64,000 bases of DNA from an uncultured Prevotella sp. (GTDB taxonomy: Bacteria > Bacteroidota > Bacteroidia > Bacteroidales > Bacteroidaceae), in contig ONQB01000036.1 in the NCBI GenBank assembly GCA_900319905.1, forward strand, positions 1-64,000, given 5' to 3'. Below are positions 52,335 through 60,978 of this stretch, piece by piece. The translations under genes were made by a program, and so were the position numbers. Each line of letters begins with the position of its first letter. Within the stretch, counting starts at the first letter, position 1. Below the pieces are notes generated by a model. The model did not search any database and had not been told where the DNA came from. It worked only from the letters and a program-made list of their open reading frames with translations.

Positions 52335-55300
52335 ATGGAAAAACTACTCTCAACCATGAAGAAGATATACCTGTCGCACCTCGTTTATTTCCTCGTCCGT
52401 CCCCTTGTTCATTCCCTCGTCATCCTCCTTGTCATCCTTCTTGCCACACAGTCGCTACATGCCCAGTCCGACCTGTGGTCACGGCGCCATATCACGATGC
52501 TCGACGGTCTGCCTACCAACACGGTGCGCAGCATCACGCAGGACAAGGACGGCTTCATCTGGATGGGTACCGACAACGGGTTGTGCCGCTACGACGGCTA
52601 CAACGTATTGACCTATCACAACCGGCAGTTGGGCGCCGACCAGTTTGTCAGCGCGATGATGCCCTTGGGCAAGAACCTCTTGGTGGGCTCCACTCATGGC
52701 GCCTTCCTCTTAGACATAGAAAAGGGCCGTTTCGACCTGCTCGACCAAAAGCTCAACAGCCTTGTCAACGCCTTTTCCATTGATGCCGACGGCAACGTAT
52801 GGGTGGCCACCCGGGGCCAGGGCATCTTCTGCTACCACCCGGCCATCAGACATTCCACGCACTATCCCATCAACAAGGCCAACGGCATCTTGGACGATGT
52901 GTTTGCCGACAACACCAATCAGATATGGGCCATCTCCAAGGCCCACGGCTGCATCTATCATTTCAACAAGGCCCGCAAGACCTTCGACGTGGTGCCTGTT
53001 CACGGTTTTGAACATGACATCGACGTCATGCGCATGGCACAGGGACCGGAAGGCACCGTGCTGCTCGCCACATGGACGCAGGGCCTGCTGCAGCTGTACC
53101 GCGACGGCCGTGTGACGCAGCTCATCCCACCCGTGGTCAACGGTCTGCACTTTCACATACGCAGCATCTACGGCGGTGTCTCCAACCATGTCTATCTCGG
53201 TTGTGAGGAGGGACTCATCGACTATAACCTTCAGACCCGCACCGCCACCGTCGTCACGGGCAGCGACAATGCGCCCACCTCCGAGCGCTTCGTCTACACC
53301 GTGACACGCGACCGCGAGGGTGGCCTGTGGATGGGCACCTTCTACGGGGGCGTGACCTATTTCTCTCCCATGGGCGAGCGCTTCACCACCTTCACGTCCG
53401 ACCGGCAGCTGCTCAGCGGCAGTGTCGTCAGCCGCTTCTGTGAGGCGGCGGGCAAGGTGTGGATAGCCACCGACGACGGCGGTCTGAGCTGCTTCGACAT
53501 GCGACGCAACGACTTCACTACTTATCCGGGCCAGGAAGCACTGACCAACATCAATGCCCACGGCCTCTGGGCCGAGGGCAGCGACCTGTGGATCGGCACC
53601 TATGGCAATGACCTCATCCGGCTGAACACGGCGACGGGAGCGACGAAGACGTATGCCATTGACGGCATACAGACAACCGGCAACTGCTATGCCGTGACAC
53701 GCGACCGACGGGGACGGCTGTGGGCCACGTCGATGGAGAATGCCAGCCTCTATGATGCGGCGGCAGACGCCTTCCGCATCGTCAAGCGCTTCAACAGCCT
53801 TGCGGTGGACATCGAGGAGGACCATGCGGGCAACGTGTGGTTTGCCACGCAGGGAGGCGGCTTGTGGAAGTTGTCGGCTAAAGGACAGTGGCGGCAATAC
53901 ACCTGCCACACGGCATCCATCGGCAACGACAACATCAACTGCGTGCGCGAGGGCTTCGGCGGACACCTGTATGTGGCCACCGACAACGGACTCTACGAGT
54001 ACCGGCCCGCCACCGACTCTTTCAAAAGAATAAAGATAGACAGTGACGACCAGGCGTTCATGGGACTGGTATTCAACGACGATGAGCTGTGGCTGTCATC
54101 GGTGTCGGAGCTCATCAAACTCGTGCCTGGCGGACGGACGGAGATCTACAACCGCTACGACGGTCTGCTGGACGGACCCGCCCGGCCCAACGCGTGCATG
54201 ATGGCCTCCGACGGCCGCGTGTGGATGGGAAGTGTCAATGGCATCAACACCTTCTATCCCTATGAGATAAAAGCCAACAAGAATGAGCCAAGAGTGTTTA
54301 TCACCGCGTTCTTCCTGCCCAACCACGACCGGGCCGAGATGGACAGTCTGTCCGGCATCCTGAGCCACAAGCAGGAGATTGAGCTGAGCGCGAAAGAGAA
54401 TTTGTTTACCATCCAGTTCTCGGCCTTAAGCTTTGTGTCGCCGCAGAAGAACCGCTATCAGTACATGCTCAAGGGCTTCAATGACAAATGGATTGACGCC
54501 GGCACTGACCACAAGGCCATCTTCACCAATATCCCACCGGGCAGCTACACGTTCCTGGTGAGGGCATGCAACAACGACGGGATGTGGACCTCACAACCTG
54601 CCCAACTGTCCATCGTCGTGCACCCGCCCTTCTATTGGACATTGCCGGCCAAACTGCTCTACCTGGCTGTCGTCATCTTCCTGGTGTGGTGGATGCTCAA
54701 ACAGAAAGAACGCAAGGCCGAGCGGCGCCACCAGCGGGAGATCAAGGAGATGAACGAACGCAAGGAAAAGGAGATGAGCGAGGCACGCCTGCGCTTCTTC
54801 ACCATGATTGCCCACGAGATACGCACGCCCGTGACGCTCATCATCGGACCGCTTGAGAAGTTGAAGGAGCAGATGCTGGCTGCGGGGCAGAAAAACACCG
54901 GCAGCCATACGACAGGCCGACAGAGCATCACACAGACCATCGACGTCATCGACCGCAACGCCCACCGTCTGCTCGACCTCGTCAACCAGCTGCTTGACTA
55001 CAACAAGGTGAAGCAGCAGGGCATGAGGCTGCACTTCACCGTGTGCAACATCGCCCAGCTCATGCGGGCCGTGGCCGTGAGGTTCGAACCTACGCTGTCG
55101 CAGAGGGGCATCACGTTCGAGGTCGGCTATCCCGACGACAGCTTCACGGCGGTCGTGGACGGCGAGGCTGTGACTAAGATTCTCAGCAACTTCATGACAA
55201 ATGCGGGCAAATATGCCAAGAGCAACATCCGCATGACCTGCGGCAACATCGCCGACGGCACGTTCCAGCTGAGTGTCGCCGACGACGGCATCGGCATCAG

Positions 55301-56336
55301 CAAGGAGGACCAGGGTCGTATCTTCGACGCTTTCTATCAGGCCAAGGACAACAAGCCGGGCACGGGCATCGGACTGAACACTGTAAAGATGCTCACCGTG
55401 GCTCATCATGGCAAGGTGGAGGTGACATCGGCGCCGGGCAAGGGGTCGGTCTTCACCGTGACGCTGCCGGTGAAACAGGACGTGGCCGTGGCGGAACAGG
55501 AAGAGACGACGCCGGCCGTAAAGCAGAAAGCACCCGTCAGTCTCCCCTCAGGCAATGTGCAGGTCATGGACGAGACTGCCGCAAAGAAGGCCAAGCCCGT
55601 CATGCTGGTCGTGGACGACGACGATGACATGCGCAACTTCATTGCGGACAACTTCCGTGGCACCTACACGGTGCTGACGGCAGCCGACGGCAACGAGGGC
55701 CTGCAGCGCCTCAAGCTGACTAACGTGGGCGTCATCGTGAGCGACTGGATGATGCCGGGCATGGATGGCGCGGAGTTCTGCCGGATGGTGAGGCAGGACC
55801 CGAACACCAGTCATATCCTCTTTATCATGCTCACGGCCAAGACCGACGACGACAGCAAGACGGAGGGCATGAACATCGGTGCCGACGCCTACATCGAGAA
55901 GCCTTTCTCCATGAACTACCTCGAGGCCTGCATCCGTAACTTACTGGCCCGTCGCAGACTGCTGATGGAGAAATTCGCCAACACGCCGTCCGAGCCTATC
56001 TCGCATATCGCCAACAACCCCGTCGACGACAAGCTGCTTGTCAGGATGAATGAGATCATCGAGGAGAACATCAGCAAGCCGGATCTCAACGTCGCGTTCA
56101 TCGCCGAGCAGCTGAATCTCAGCCGGTCGAGCCTCTTCGCGAAGATTAAGTCACTGACCGATGCCACGCCCAATGAGATGATACAGGTGGTGCGTCTGAG
56201 GCGGGCTGCCCAACTGCTGAGGGAGGGCGGACACAATGTCTCGGAGGTGGCTTTCATGGTTGGCTTCAACAGTGCTTCCTATTTTGCCAAATGTTTCCAG
56301 AAGCAGTTTGGTGTCCGTCCCTCGGAGTTCGCATGA
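52335..56336 (+). CDS. Hybrid two-component system regulator (one-protein sensor kinase/response regulator)
   Basis: This 1333-residue regulator spans the inner membrane. Order of domains: signal peptide (ending LHAQ), periplasmic beta-propellers (about 45-680) with repeats such as GFIWMGTDNGLCRYDGY and VWFATQGGGLW, a Y_Y_Y domain (about 700-765), one membrane helix (about 775-795), HisKA with His827 in FFTMIAHEIRTPVTL, ATPase motifs NAGKYA, DDGIGI and GTGIGLNTV, a receiver with phospho-acceptor Asp1137 in VIVSDWMMPGMDG, and a C-terminal AraC-type helix-turn-helix (about 1230-1333). Such proteins bind breakdown products in the periplasm and switch on neighbouring hydrolase genes. An alternative start is M8. 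Confidence 0.96.
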   Translation: MEKLLSTMKKIYLSHLVYFLVRPLVHSLVILLVILLATQSLHAQSDLWSRRHITMLDGLPTNTVRSITQDKDGFIWMGTDNGLCRYDGYNVLTYHNRQLGADQFVSAMMPLGKNLLVGSTHGAFLLDIEKGRFDLLDQKLNSLVNAFSIDADGNVWVATRGQGIFCYHPAIRHSTHYPINKANGILDDVFADNTNQIWAISKAHGCIYHFNKARKTFDVVPVHGFEHDIDVMRMAQGPEGTVLLATWTQGLLQLYRDGRVTQLIPPVVNGLHFHIRSIYGGVSNHVYLGCEEGLIDYNLQTRTATVVTGSDNAPTSERFVYTVTRDREGGLWMGTFYGGVTYFSPMGERFTTFTSDRQLLSGSVVSRFCEAAGKVWIATDDGGLSCFDMRRNDFTTYPGQEALTNINAHGLWAEGSDLWIGTYGNDLIRLNTATGATKTYAIDGIQTTGNCYAVTRDRRGRLWATSMENASLYDAAADAFRIVKRFNSLAVDIEEDHAGNVWFATQGGGLWKLSAKGQWRQYTCHTASIGNDNINCVREGFGGHLYVATDNGLYEYRPATDSFKRIKIDSDDQAFMGLVFNDDELWLSSVSELIKLVPGGRTEIYNRYDGLLDGPARPNACMMASDGRVWMGSVNGINTFYPYEIKANKNEPRVFITAFFLPNHDRAEMDSLSGILSHKQEIELSAKENLFTIQFSALSFVSPQKNRYQYMLKGFNDKWIDAGTDHKAIFTNIPPGSYTFLVRACNNDGMWTSQPAQLSIVVHPPFYWTLPAKLLYLAVVIFLVWWMLKQKERKAERRHQREIKEMNERKEKEMSEARLRFFTMIAHEIRTPVTLIIGPLEKLKEQMLAAGQKNTGSHTTGRQSITQTIDVIDRNAHRLLDLVNQLLDYNKVKQQGMRLHFTVCNIAQLMRAVAVRFEPTLSQRGITFEVGYPDDSFTAVVDGEAVTKILSNFMTNAGKYAKSNIRMTCGNIADGTFQLSVADDGIGISKEDQGRIFDAFYQAKDNKPGTGIGLNTVKMLTVAHHGKVEVTSAPGKGSVFTVTLPVKQDVAVAEQEETTPAVKQKAPVSLPSGNVQVMDETAAKKAKPVMLVVDDDDDMRNFIADNFRGTYTVLTAADGNEGLQRLKLTNVGVIVSDWMMPGMDGAEFCRMVRQDPNTSHILFIMLTAKTDDDSKTEGMNIGADAYIEKPFSMNYLEACIRNLLARRRLLMEKFANTPSEPISHIANNPVDDKLLVRMNEIIEENISKPDLNVAFIAEQLNLSRSSLFAKIKSLTDATPNEMIQVVRLRRAAQLLREGGHNVSEVAFMVGFNSASYFAKCFQKQFGVRPSEFA

Positions 56337-56351
56337 GGACTTCTAACGAAG

Positions 56352-56440
56352 CCTATAGATTCTATAGAAGCTATAGAGACTATAGAGACTATAGAAGCTA
56401 TAGAGGCTATAGAGACTATAGAAGCCATAGAGGCCATAGC
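56352..56440. repeat. CTATAGAGA-type array (9-bp period)
   Basis: About nine to ten units of CTATAGAGA/CTATAGAAG stand between the ends of the converging regulator and SGNH-partner genes. Confidence 0.85.
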
Positions 56441-56446
56441 CACACC

Positions 56447-57490
56447 TCACGGCCGATAGACGGCACGCATCACCCTGTCGCCCAACCGGGGACGGTAGTG
56501 GGCGGCCTCGTAATAGTCGTGGTAGTCAGCGGTGAAACGGTTGACACCCGTGAAGTCGAACACGTTTTTCCGTCCGAAGATGACATACAGGCTCTCACGG
56601 TCTTTGGGATTCATCGCCACCTGTTTGTAGTCCGGACTGATGACGATGCGGTAGTTGGTGTGATGGCGCTTGAGCAGGGCGGCAATGTCGAGAAGCTTAC
56701 GGGCCTGTGGCGCAAAGATATATACGGGACCGACCACCTGGCGGTGCGTTCTCGTCGGCAGCTTCTTGGCGTCGAGCCCCTGCCAGTAGGCCTCGCCCTG
56801 CCGGGCTATCATCCGTTCGCGGGGATTGTAAGAGTCGTTGTTCTCCGGGTTGCGTATGCGTCCGTAGGGATTCATGCATTTGGCCGAAGAGGATATTTGG
56901 CCCGTGAGCTTATATTTCAGATAAGGCAGCAGAAAGTCGGGCAGTATGAACGTCCGCATCATCTGCACCTGGGTGAGCAGATTGCCTTTGCCCGACACCT
57001 CCGGTGGCAGGATGTGCTCCCATCCATCCCGTTGCCTGTCGTCGCCAAGCGAGGACGCGTCGAGCACGATCAGCACGTTGTCGATGCGAGCGTGGTCGCG
57101 CTCCAGGGCATGCAGCTTCATGTCGAGGCCGGCCAGCGACTCGGCATTGCCGAAGAGCCTCATAGCATGGGCGCCGTGGGGCAGGTACCGCTCCCATTCG
57201 GCACAGCGGTAGGCCATGGTGCAGGAGTTGCCCATGATAAACGAGTTGAAGGCATGTGGTCCATGGCGGTGGTTGCAGTAGATGCCCCACCCCACGAAGT
57301 TCTCATTGAGCACCACCGGAGAGTCGTAGACGCGGTAGCGGTGGAGCGACATATAGGGGTCGTCGTGGAGATAGAGGACCACGGCTGCCCAGAAAGGAAG
57401 CAAGAACACAAAGGCCTTGATAAGAAGCCGCAGGGCGGCCCGACGGCTGTCGGCCAAAGGAGTCGCTGCCGACTGACGATTATTTTCCAT
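56447..57490 (-). CDS. DltD/AlgJ-like SGNH partner of the MBOAT acyltransferase
   Basis: The 347-residue protein has one N-terminal membrane helix (about 22-40), with the rest facing the periplasm. The block NSFIMGNSCTMAYR holds Ser89 in a G-N-S setting, as in SGNH acyltransferases, and the C-terminus has YYEAAHYRPRLGD with His331, where most relatives have D-x-x-H but here Glu328 takes the Asp place. It is the last gene in a cassette and its ATG overlaps the MBOAT stop (57490). It would receive the acyl group and place it on an envelope polymer. Confidence 0.82.
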   Translation of the reverse strand: MENNRQSAATPLADSRRAALRLLIKAFVFLLPFWAAVVLYLHDDPYMSLHRYRVYDSPVVLNENFVGWGIYCNHRHGPHAFNSFIMGNSCTMAYRCAEWERYLPHGAHAMRLFGNAESLAGLDMKLHALERDHARIDNVLIVLDASSLGDDRQRDGWEHILPPEVSGKGNLLTQVQMMRTFILPDFLLPYLKYKLTGQISSSAKCMNPYGRIRNPENNDSYNPRERMIARQGEAYWQGLDAKKLPTRTHRQVVGPVYIFAPQARKLLDIAALLKRHHTNYRIVISPDYKQVAMNPKDRESLYVIFGRKNVFDFTGVNRFTADYHDYYEAAHYRPRLGDRVMRAVYRP

Positions 57491-58881
57491 CAGAATTGCA
57501 GATAAATGAATGTTTCGTTTCCGAACTTGCCACAGACGAAGATGGCCAGGGCAAGGAGGTAGTAAAGGGTCCAGCGCTGCCAGGCCGGACGGGCGGAGAG
57601 CTTGCTGAGCAGGTCGACGCGGTCCATGAAGTACTCATAGATGAGCACGAGCACCAGGGCCACTCCAGCTACGATGCAGGTGTGGTCGCGCATGCCAAGG
57701 TTGATCTCTTTCCAGCTCTGGTTCACGTGCAGCGAGATATGGCTGATGAAATAACAGGCATCGGCCAGCGTGGGACATTTGAAGAAGACAAGCGACAGGG
57801 CGAAGATGATGTAGGTGCGGAGGATGGAGTATGTGGAGAAGACCACGTTGCCCACCCGTTCCTTTATCTTTCTGCGCACCTCGAGCGTGTTCTGCTCGAA
57901 GATGATGACCAGGCCCTGTATCAGTCCATAGACCACGAAGTTCCATCCCGCGCCGTGCCAGATGCCCAGCACGACAAAGGTGATGAGCAGGCTGAGCGAC
58001 ACGCCCCACCGGCCCCAGTGGCGGAACTCGCCCGCCAGCGGCAGGTAGAGGTAGTCGCGCACCCACGAGGAGAGCGAGATGTGCCAGCGACGCCAGAAAT
58101 CGGAAGTCGACGTAGAGATGAACGGGCGGTTGAAGTTGGGCGACAGCCTCAGGCCGAACATGGCGGCAAAGCCTATGGCCATGCTCGTGTAGCCGGCGAA
58201 GTCACCGTACATGTCAATGGGATAGAGCAGGCAGGCCATAAGCAGCTGCGCGCCGGAGGCCGACCGCATATTGTTGAACACGTCGTCGACATTGGCCGAG
58301 ATATTCTCCGAGAGCACGACCTTGAGCACCAGTCCCACCAGCACGAGCTTCATGCCATAGGTCATCTGGCGGTAGGTGGCGGGCTGGAGCTTGTGCAACT
58401 GCGGCAGCAGACTGCCCGGCCGCTCAATAGGTCCGGAGAGGAACTTCATGAAGAGCAGCATGTAGAGCAGGAAGTCCATCACGTTGCGTTCGGCCTTCTG
58501 CTCCTCCCAGTACACCTCCGTGAGGTAGCTCAGGGCCTGAAACGTATAGAACGACATGCCCAGGGGGAAGATGAGGGCGTGGTCGCCCGTCACCCTGGCC
58601 GCATAGCGCGAACCCAGCCAAATGACCACGAGCGCAACCACCGACGACCAGTAGACCGCCGAGGGATGACGGCCGCGCAACCCGCGCTCGACGGCAATGC
58701 CGGCGCCATAGGTGAACAACGACACTGCCACGGCTGCCACAAGAAACATCCAGTGATAATAGGATATGAAAACACAGCTCGCCAAGAGCAGCAACGGCTT
58801 GCGCCAGCTCATGGGCGAGAAGCTGTAGAGGACGAACGTGAGCAGAAACAGCACCACGTACTCCAGTGATATAAAAGTCAT
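57490..58881 (-). CDS. MBOAT-family acyltransferase (DltB/AlgI-like)
   Basis: This polytopic inner-membrane protein (463 aa, about 11 segments) carries the MBOAT signatures RRWHISLSSWVRDYLYLPL with His267 and VLGIWHGAGWNFVVYGL with His309, the residue needed for acyl transfer through the membrane. IERPGSLLPQL and YGDFAGYTSMAIG also match the family. Substrate passed on by the carrier protein encoded next to it would cross the membrane here. The gene lies 20 bases after the carrier gene and overlaps the next gene by four bases. Confidence 0.94.
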   Translation of the reverse strand: MTFISLEYVVLFLLTFVLYSFSPMSWRKPLLLLASCVFISYYHWMFLVAAVAVSLFTYGAGIAVERGLRGRHPSAVYWSSVVALVVIWLGSRYAARVTGDHALIFPLGMSFYTFQALSYLTEVYWEEQKAERNVMDFLLYMLLFMKFLSGPIERPGSLLPQLHKLQPATYRQMTYGMKLVLVGLVLKVVLSENISANVDDVFNNMRSASGAQLLMACLLYPIDMYGDFAGYTSMAIGFAAMFGLRLSPNFNRPFISTSTSDFWRRWHISLSSWVRDYLYLPLAGEFRHWGRWGVSLSLLITFVVLGIWHGAGWNFVVYGLIQGLVIIFEQNTLEVRRKIKERVGNVVFSTYSILRTYIIFALSLVFFKCPTLADACYFISHISLHVNQSWKEINLGMRDHTCIVAGVALVLVLIYEYFMDRVDLLSKLSARPAWQRWTLYYLLALAIFVCGKFGNETFIYLQF

Positions 58882-58901
58882 ACCAGATTGCTCCCCCTGT
58901 G

Positions 58902-59144
58902 TTATTCGGTCTTACGGGCAATGGCGGCGCAGAGGTCGCCCACATTCTTGAGTCTCACAATCTCACGAAAAGAGAAGTGCAGCTGGAAAGTCTTCTCTAT
59001 CTCACTGATGAGAAGCATGTTGGTCAGCGAGTCCCAACCCTCCACGTCATTAGCCGTGGTGGTCTCGGTGAGGGTGATGTTGTCGCGTTTCAACACTTTG
59101 CGGAAAACCTGATCAAGGGTTTTCAAGATTTCTTCGTTATTCAT
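58902..59144 (-). CDS. Acyl carrier protein (DltC-like)
   Basis: The 80-residue acidic protein carries the phosphopantetheine site VEGWDSLTNMLLI with Ser39, more like DltC (WDSL) than fatty-acid ACP (DSLD/ADSL). It would be loaded by the adenylating ligase encoded upstream and hand its load to the MBOAT protein. Position in the cassette supports that role. Confidence 0.93.
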   Translation of the reverse strand: MNNEEILKTLDQVFRKVLKRDNITLTETTTANDVEGWDSLTNMLLISEIEKTFQLHFSFREIVRLKNVGDLCAAIARKTE

Positions 59145-59184
59145 TTTTTCGTATTAATTGGTTGTTATTATCTAAGTTACGCAA

Positions 59185-59281
59185 GCAGGGGCCGGTCTTG
59201 TGCCGGCCCTAAAATAATGTCCCAACCTTTTTTAAAATATGTCGAACATTTTTTGTGGGCCGGCACAAGACCGGCCCCTGC
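59185..59281. repeat. Inverted repeat with 25-bp perfect arms, copy 1
   Basis: Left arm 59185-59209 (starts GCAGGGGCCGGTCTTGTGCC) and right arm 59257-59281 are exact reverse complements around a 47-base spacer. It lies in the gap between the carrier and ligase genes and could weaken transcription into the rest of the cassette. Confidence 0.92.
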
Positions 59282-59309
59282 GAAGCGTCAATAGCATGCG
59301 AAACTTGAA

Positions 59310-60869
59310 TTATTGTTCGATGAGCCGGGCGAGCTGCCGCTTGTCGGTCTTGTTGTTGCTGTTGAGCGGGAACACGGGCAGGAAGCAGATCTGCCTCGGT
59401 ACCATGTATGGTGGCAGGGAGTCTTGCAGATAGCTTTCCAAGGGCTGCCGGTCGGACTCGGCGGCACCCTCGACAAACAGGTAGAGTGCGTAGTTGCCAT
59501 CGTTGTCGCGACGGGCCAGCACCACGCAGTTGCGCGCATTGTGGAAGAAGGCCTTGGCGCGGAACTCTATCTCACCGAGTTCGACACGGAAGCCCTGTAT
59601 CTTCACCTGCGTGTCCTGACGGCCGCAATAGAGCAGGTCGCCGTCGGCATCGCGCATGCAGAGGTCGCCCGTGCGGTAGTAGCGCCGTCCGTCGGCGCCC
59701 GTGACAAAGCACTGCCGGGTGCGAGCCTCGTCGTGCCAATAGCCCGACATCAGCTGCGGTCCGGCCATCCAGAGCTCGCCCATGGAGCCCTCGGGCACGT
59801 CGTGACCGTCCTGGTCGACGACGCGTGCTGTCATGCCGCTGAAAGGCTTGCCGATGGCGGCCATGCCGTTATGATGCTTGGGATGGCTGCGGGGAAGGAT
59901 ATACGACGTGCAGTAGATGGTAGCCTCGGTGGGACCATAGAGGTTGACCACCTCGGCATTGGGGATGCAGGACCGGAAACGGTCTATCAGACTGACGTCG
60001 GTGGCCTCGGCCGTCACCACGAGGTAGCGCAGCGAGGGCAGAGAGAGCTCTGGGAAATAAGGTTGGGCCAAGCGCAGCACCGAGGGCGCAATGGCGGCGA
60101 AGGTGAGCTGTTGGCGCTCCATCACGTCGAGTACGTTGAGGTATTTCATGCCGCCCGAGGGCACCGTGCATACACAAGCACCTAACGTGAGGGGATAGAG
60201 AAATGAGACCACCGAGACGTCGAACGTGAGTTCGAACATCTGTAGCATGCGGTCGTGGCAGTCGAGCTGCCAGCCAAGATGGCGGTAGGCATGGTAGAAC
60301 GCGTCGAGGTTGGCCCGGGAGATAGGCACGCCCTTGGGCTCGCCGGTACTTCCCGAGGTGAAGATGATATAGGCGGGAGCATCACTCTTCACGGGAACGA
60401 GCGCTGTCAGACTGTCAGCAGTCCCGGTGGGGTCACTCCCCTGCCCTACCCTGCTGCCGTCGGCGGACGAGGCCATGCTCACGGCCCAGACACTGTCGGC
60501 GGGTTCCCACCAGGGGCCCACACTGCGCTCATAGAGCACCACTCCAATGCCGGCCTTTGTGATGATGGCACGGTTGCGCGCGTCGGGGAAGTCAGGATGA
60601 AGCACGACATACGTATTGCCCGACAACAGGACGGCGAGGATGGCGGCATAGGTACTCAGCGTGTTCTCGGCCACGATGCCTACACTACTGTCATGAGTGC
60701 CTTCCAGCAGGGGCAGGATGCTGACAACCTTTTCGTACAGCTCTGCATAAGAATAGGTGGTGTCGTCAATGATCAGGGCCGGACGGTCGGCATACTCCGA
60801 AAAAGCATTGACGATGTCGGCCAACATCTCAGATTTGTGGTTGCTGTTGGTCATAAGAATCTTTTCCAT
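59310..60869 (-). CDS. Adenylate-forming ligase (DltA-like, D-alanine/acyl carrier ligase family)
   Basis: The 519-residue enzyme activates an acid with ATP and loads it on the carrier protein. Motifs: A3 YIIFTSGSTGEPKGV (about 167-181), FELTFDVSV, A5 VVNLYGPTEATIY (about 307-319), YRTGDLCM, QVKIQGFRVELGEIE and the last Lys in NNKTDKRQL. In DltA the substrate-pocket segment reads FLFCGE; here it reads YLVVTAE with Thr286 in place of the Cys, so D-alanine specificity is doubtful. ATG 60869 is chosen; Met at 60902 and 60854 are alternatives. Confidence 0.88.
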   Translation of the reverse strand: MEKILMTNSNHKSEMLADIVNAFSEYADRPALIIDDTTYSYAELYEKVVSILPLLEGTHDSSVGIVAENTLSTYAAILAVLLSGNTYVVLHPDFPDARNRAIITKAGIGVVLYERSVGPWWEPADSVWAVSMASSADGSRVGQGSDPTGTADSLTALVPVKSDAPAYIIFTSGSTGEPKGVPISRANLDAFYHAYRHLGWQLDCHDRMLQMFELTFDVSVVSFLYPLTLGACVCTVPSGGMKYLNVLDVMERQQLTFAAIAPSVLRLAQPYFPELSLPSLRYLVVTAEATDVSLIDRFRSCIPNAEVVNLYGPTEATIYCTSYILPRSHPKHHNGMAAIGKPFSGMTARVVDQDGHDVPEGSMGELWMAGPQLMSGYWHDEARTRQCFVTGADGRRYYRTGDLCMRDADGDLLYCGRQDTQVKIQGFRVELGEIEFRAKAFFHNARNCVVLARRDNDGNYALYLFVEGAAESDRQPLESYLQDSLPPYMVPRQICFLPVFPLNSNNKTDKRQLARLIEQ

Positions 60870-60978
60870 TATATTACAAAATATATGGCGTATTATACAC
60901 ATTATCCAATCTTGGATTCATCCTTATGACGCAATACAATGACAATACCCCTATACCGAATAGAAAAAATTAAATAAT

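Noticed and set aside
39014-56336. SusC/SusD transporter genes in the hydrolase locus
   Set aside because: No TonB-dependent receptor or SusD-like lipoprotein frame is present on either strand in this interval.
56291-57505. 404-codon plus-strand frame with Tyr-Arg repeats
   Set aside because: It starts inside the regulator gene, crosses the CTATAGAGA array and then runs antisense to the SGNH-partner gene, which has real motifs.
57496-58869. 457-codon plus-strand frame opposite the MBOAT gene
   Set aside because: High-GC antisense frame rich in His, Glu and Arg; the minus strand encodes a clear MBOAT membrane protein.
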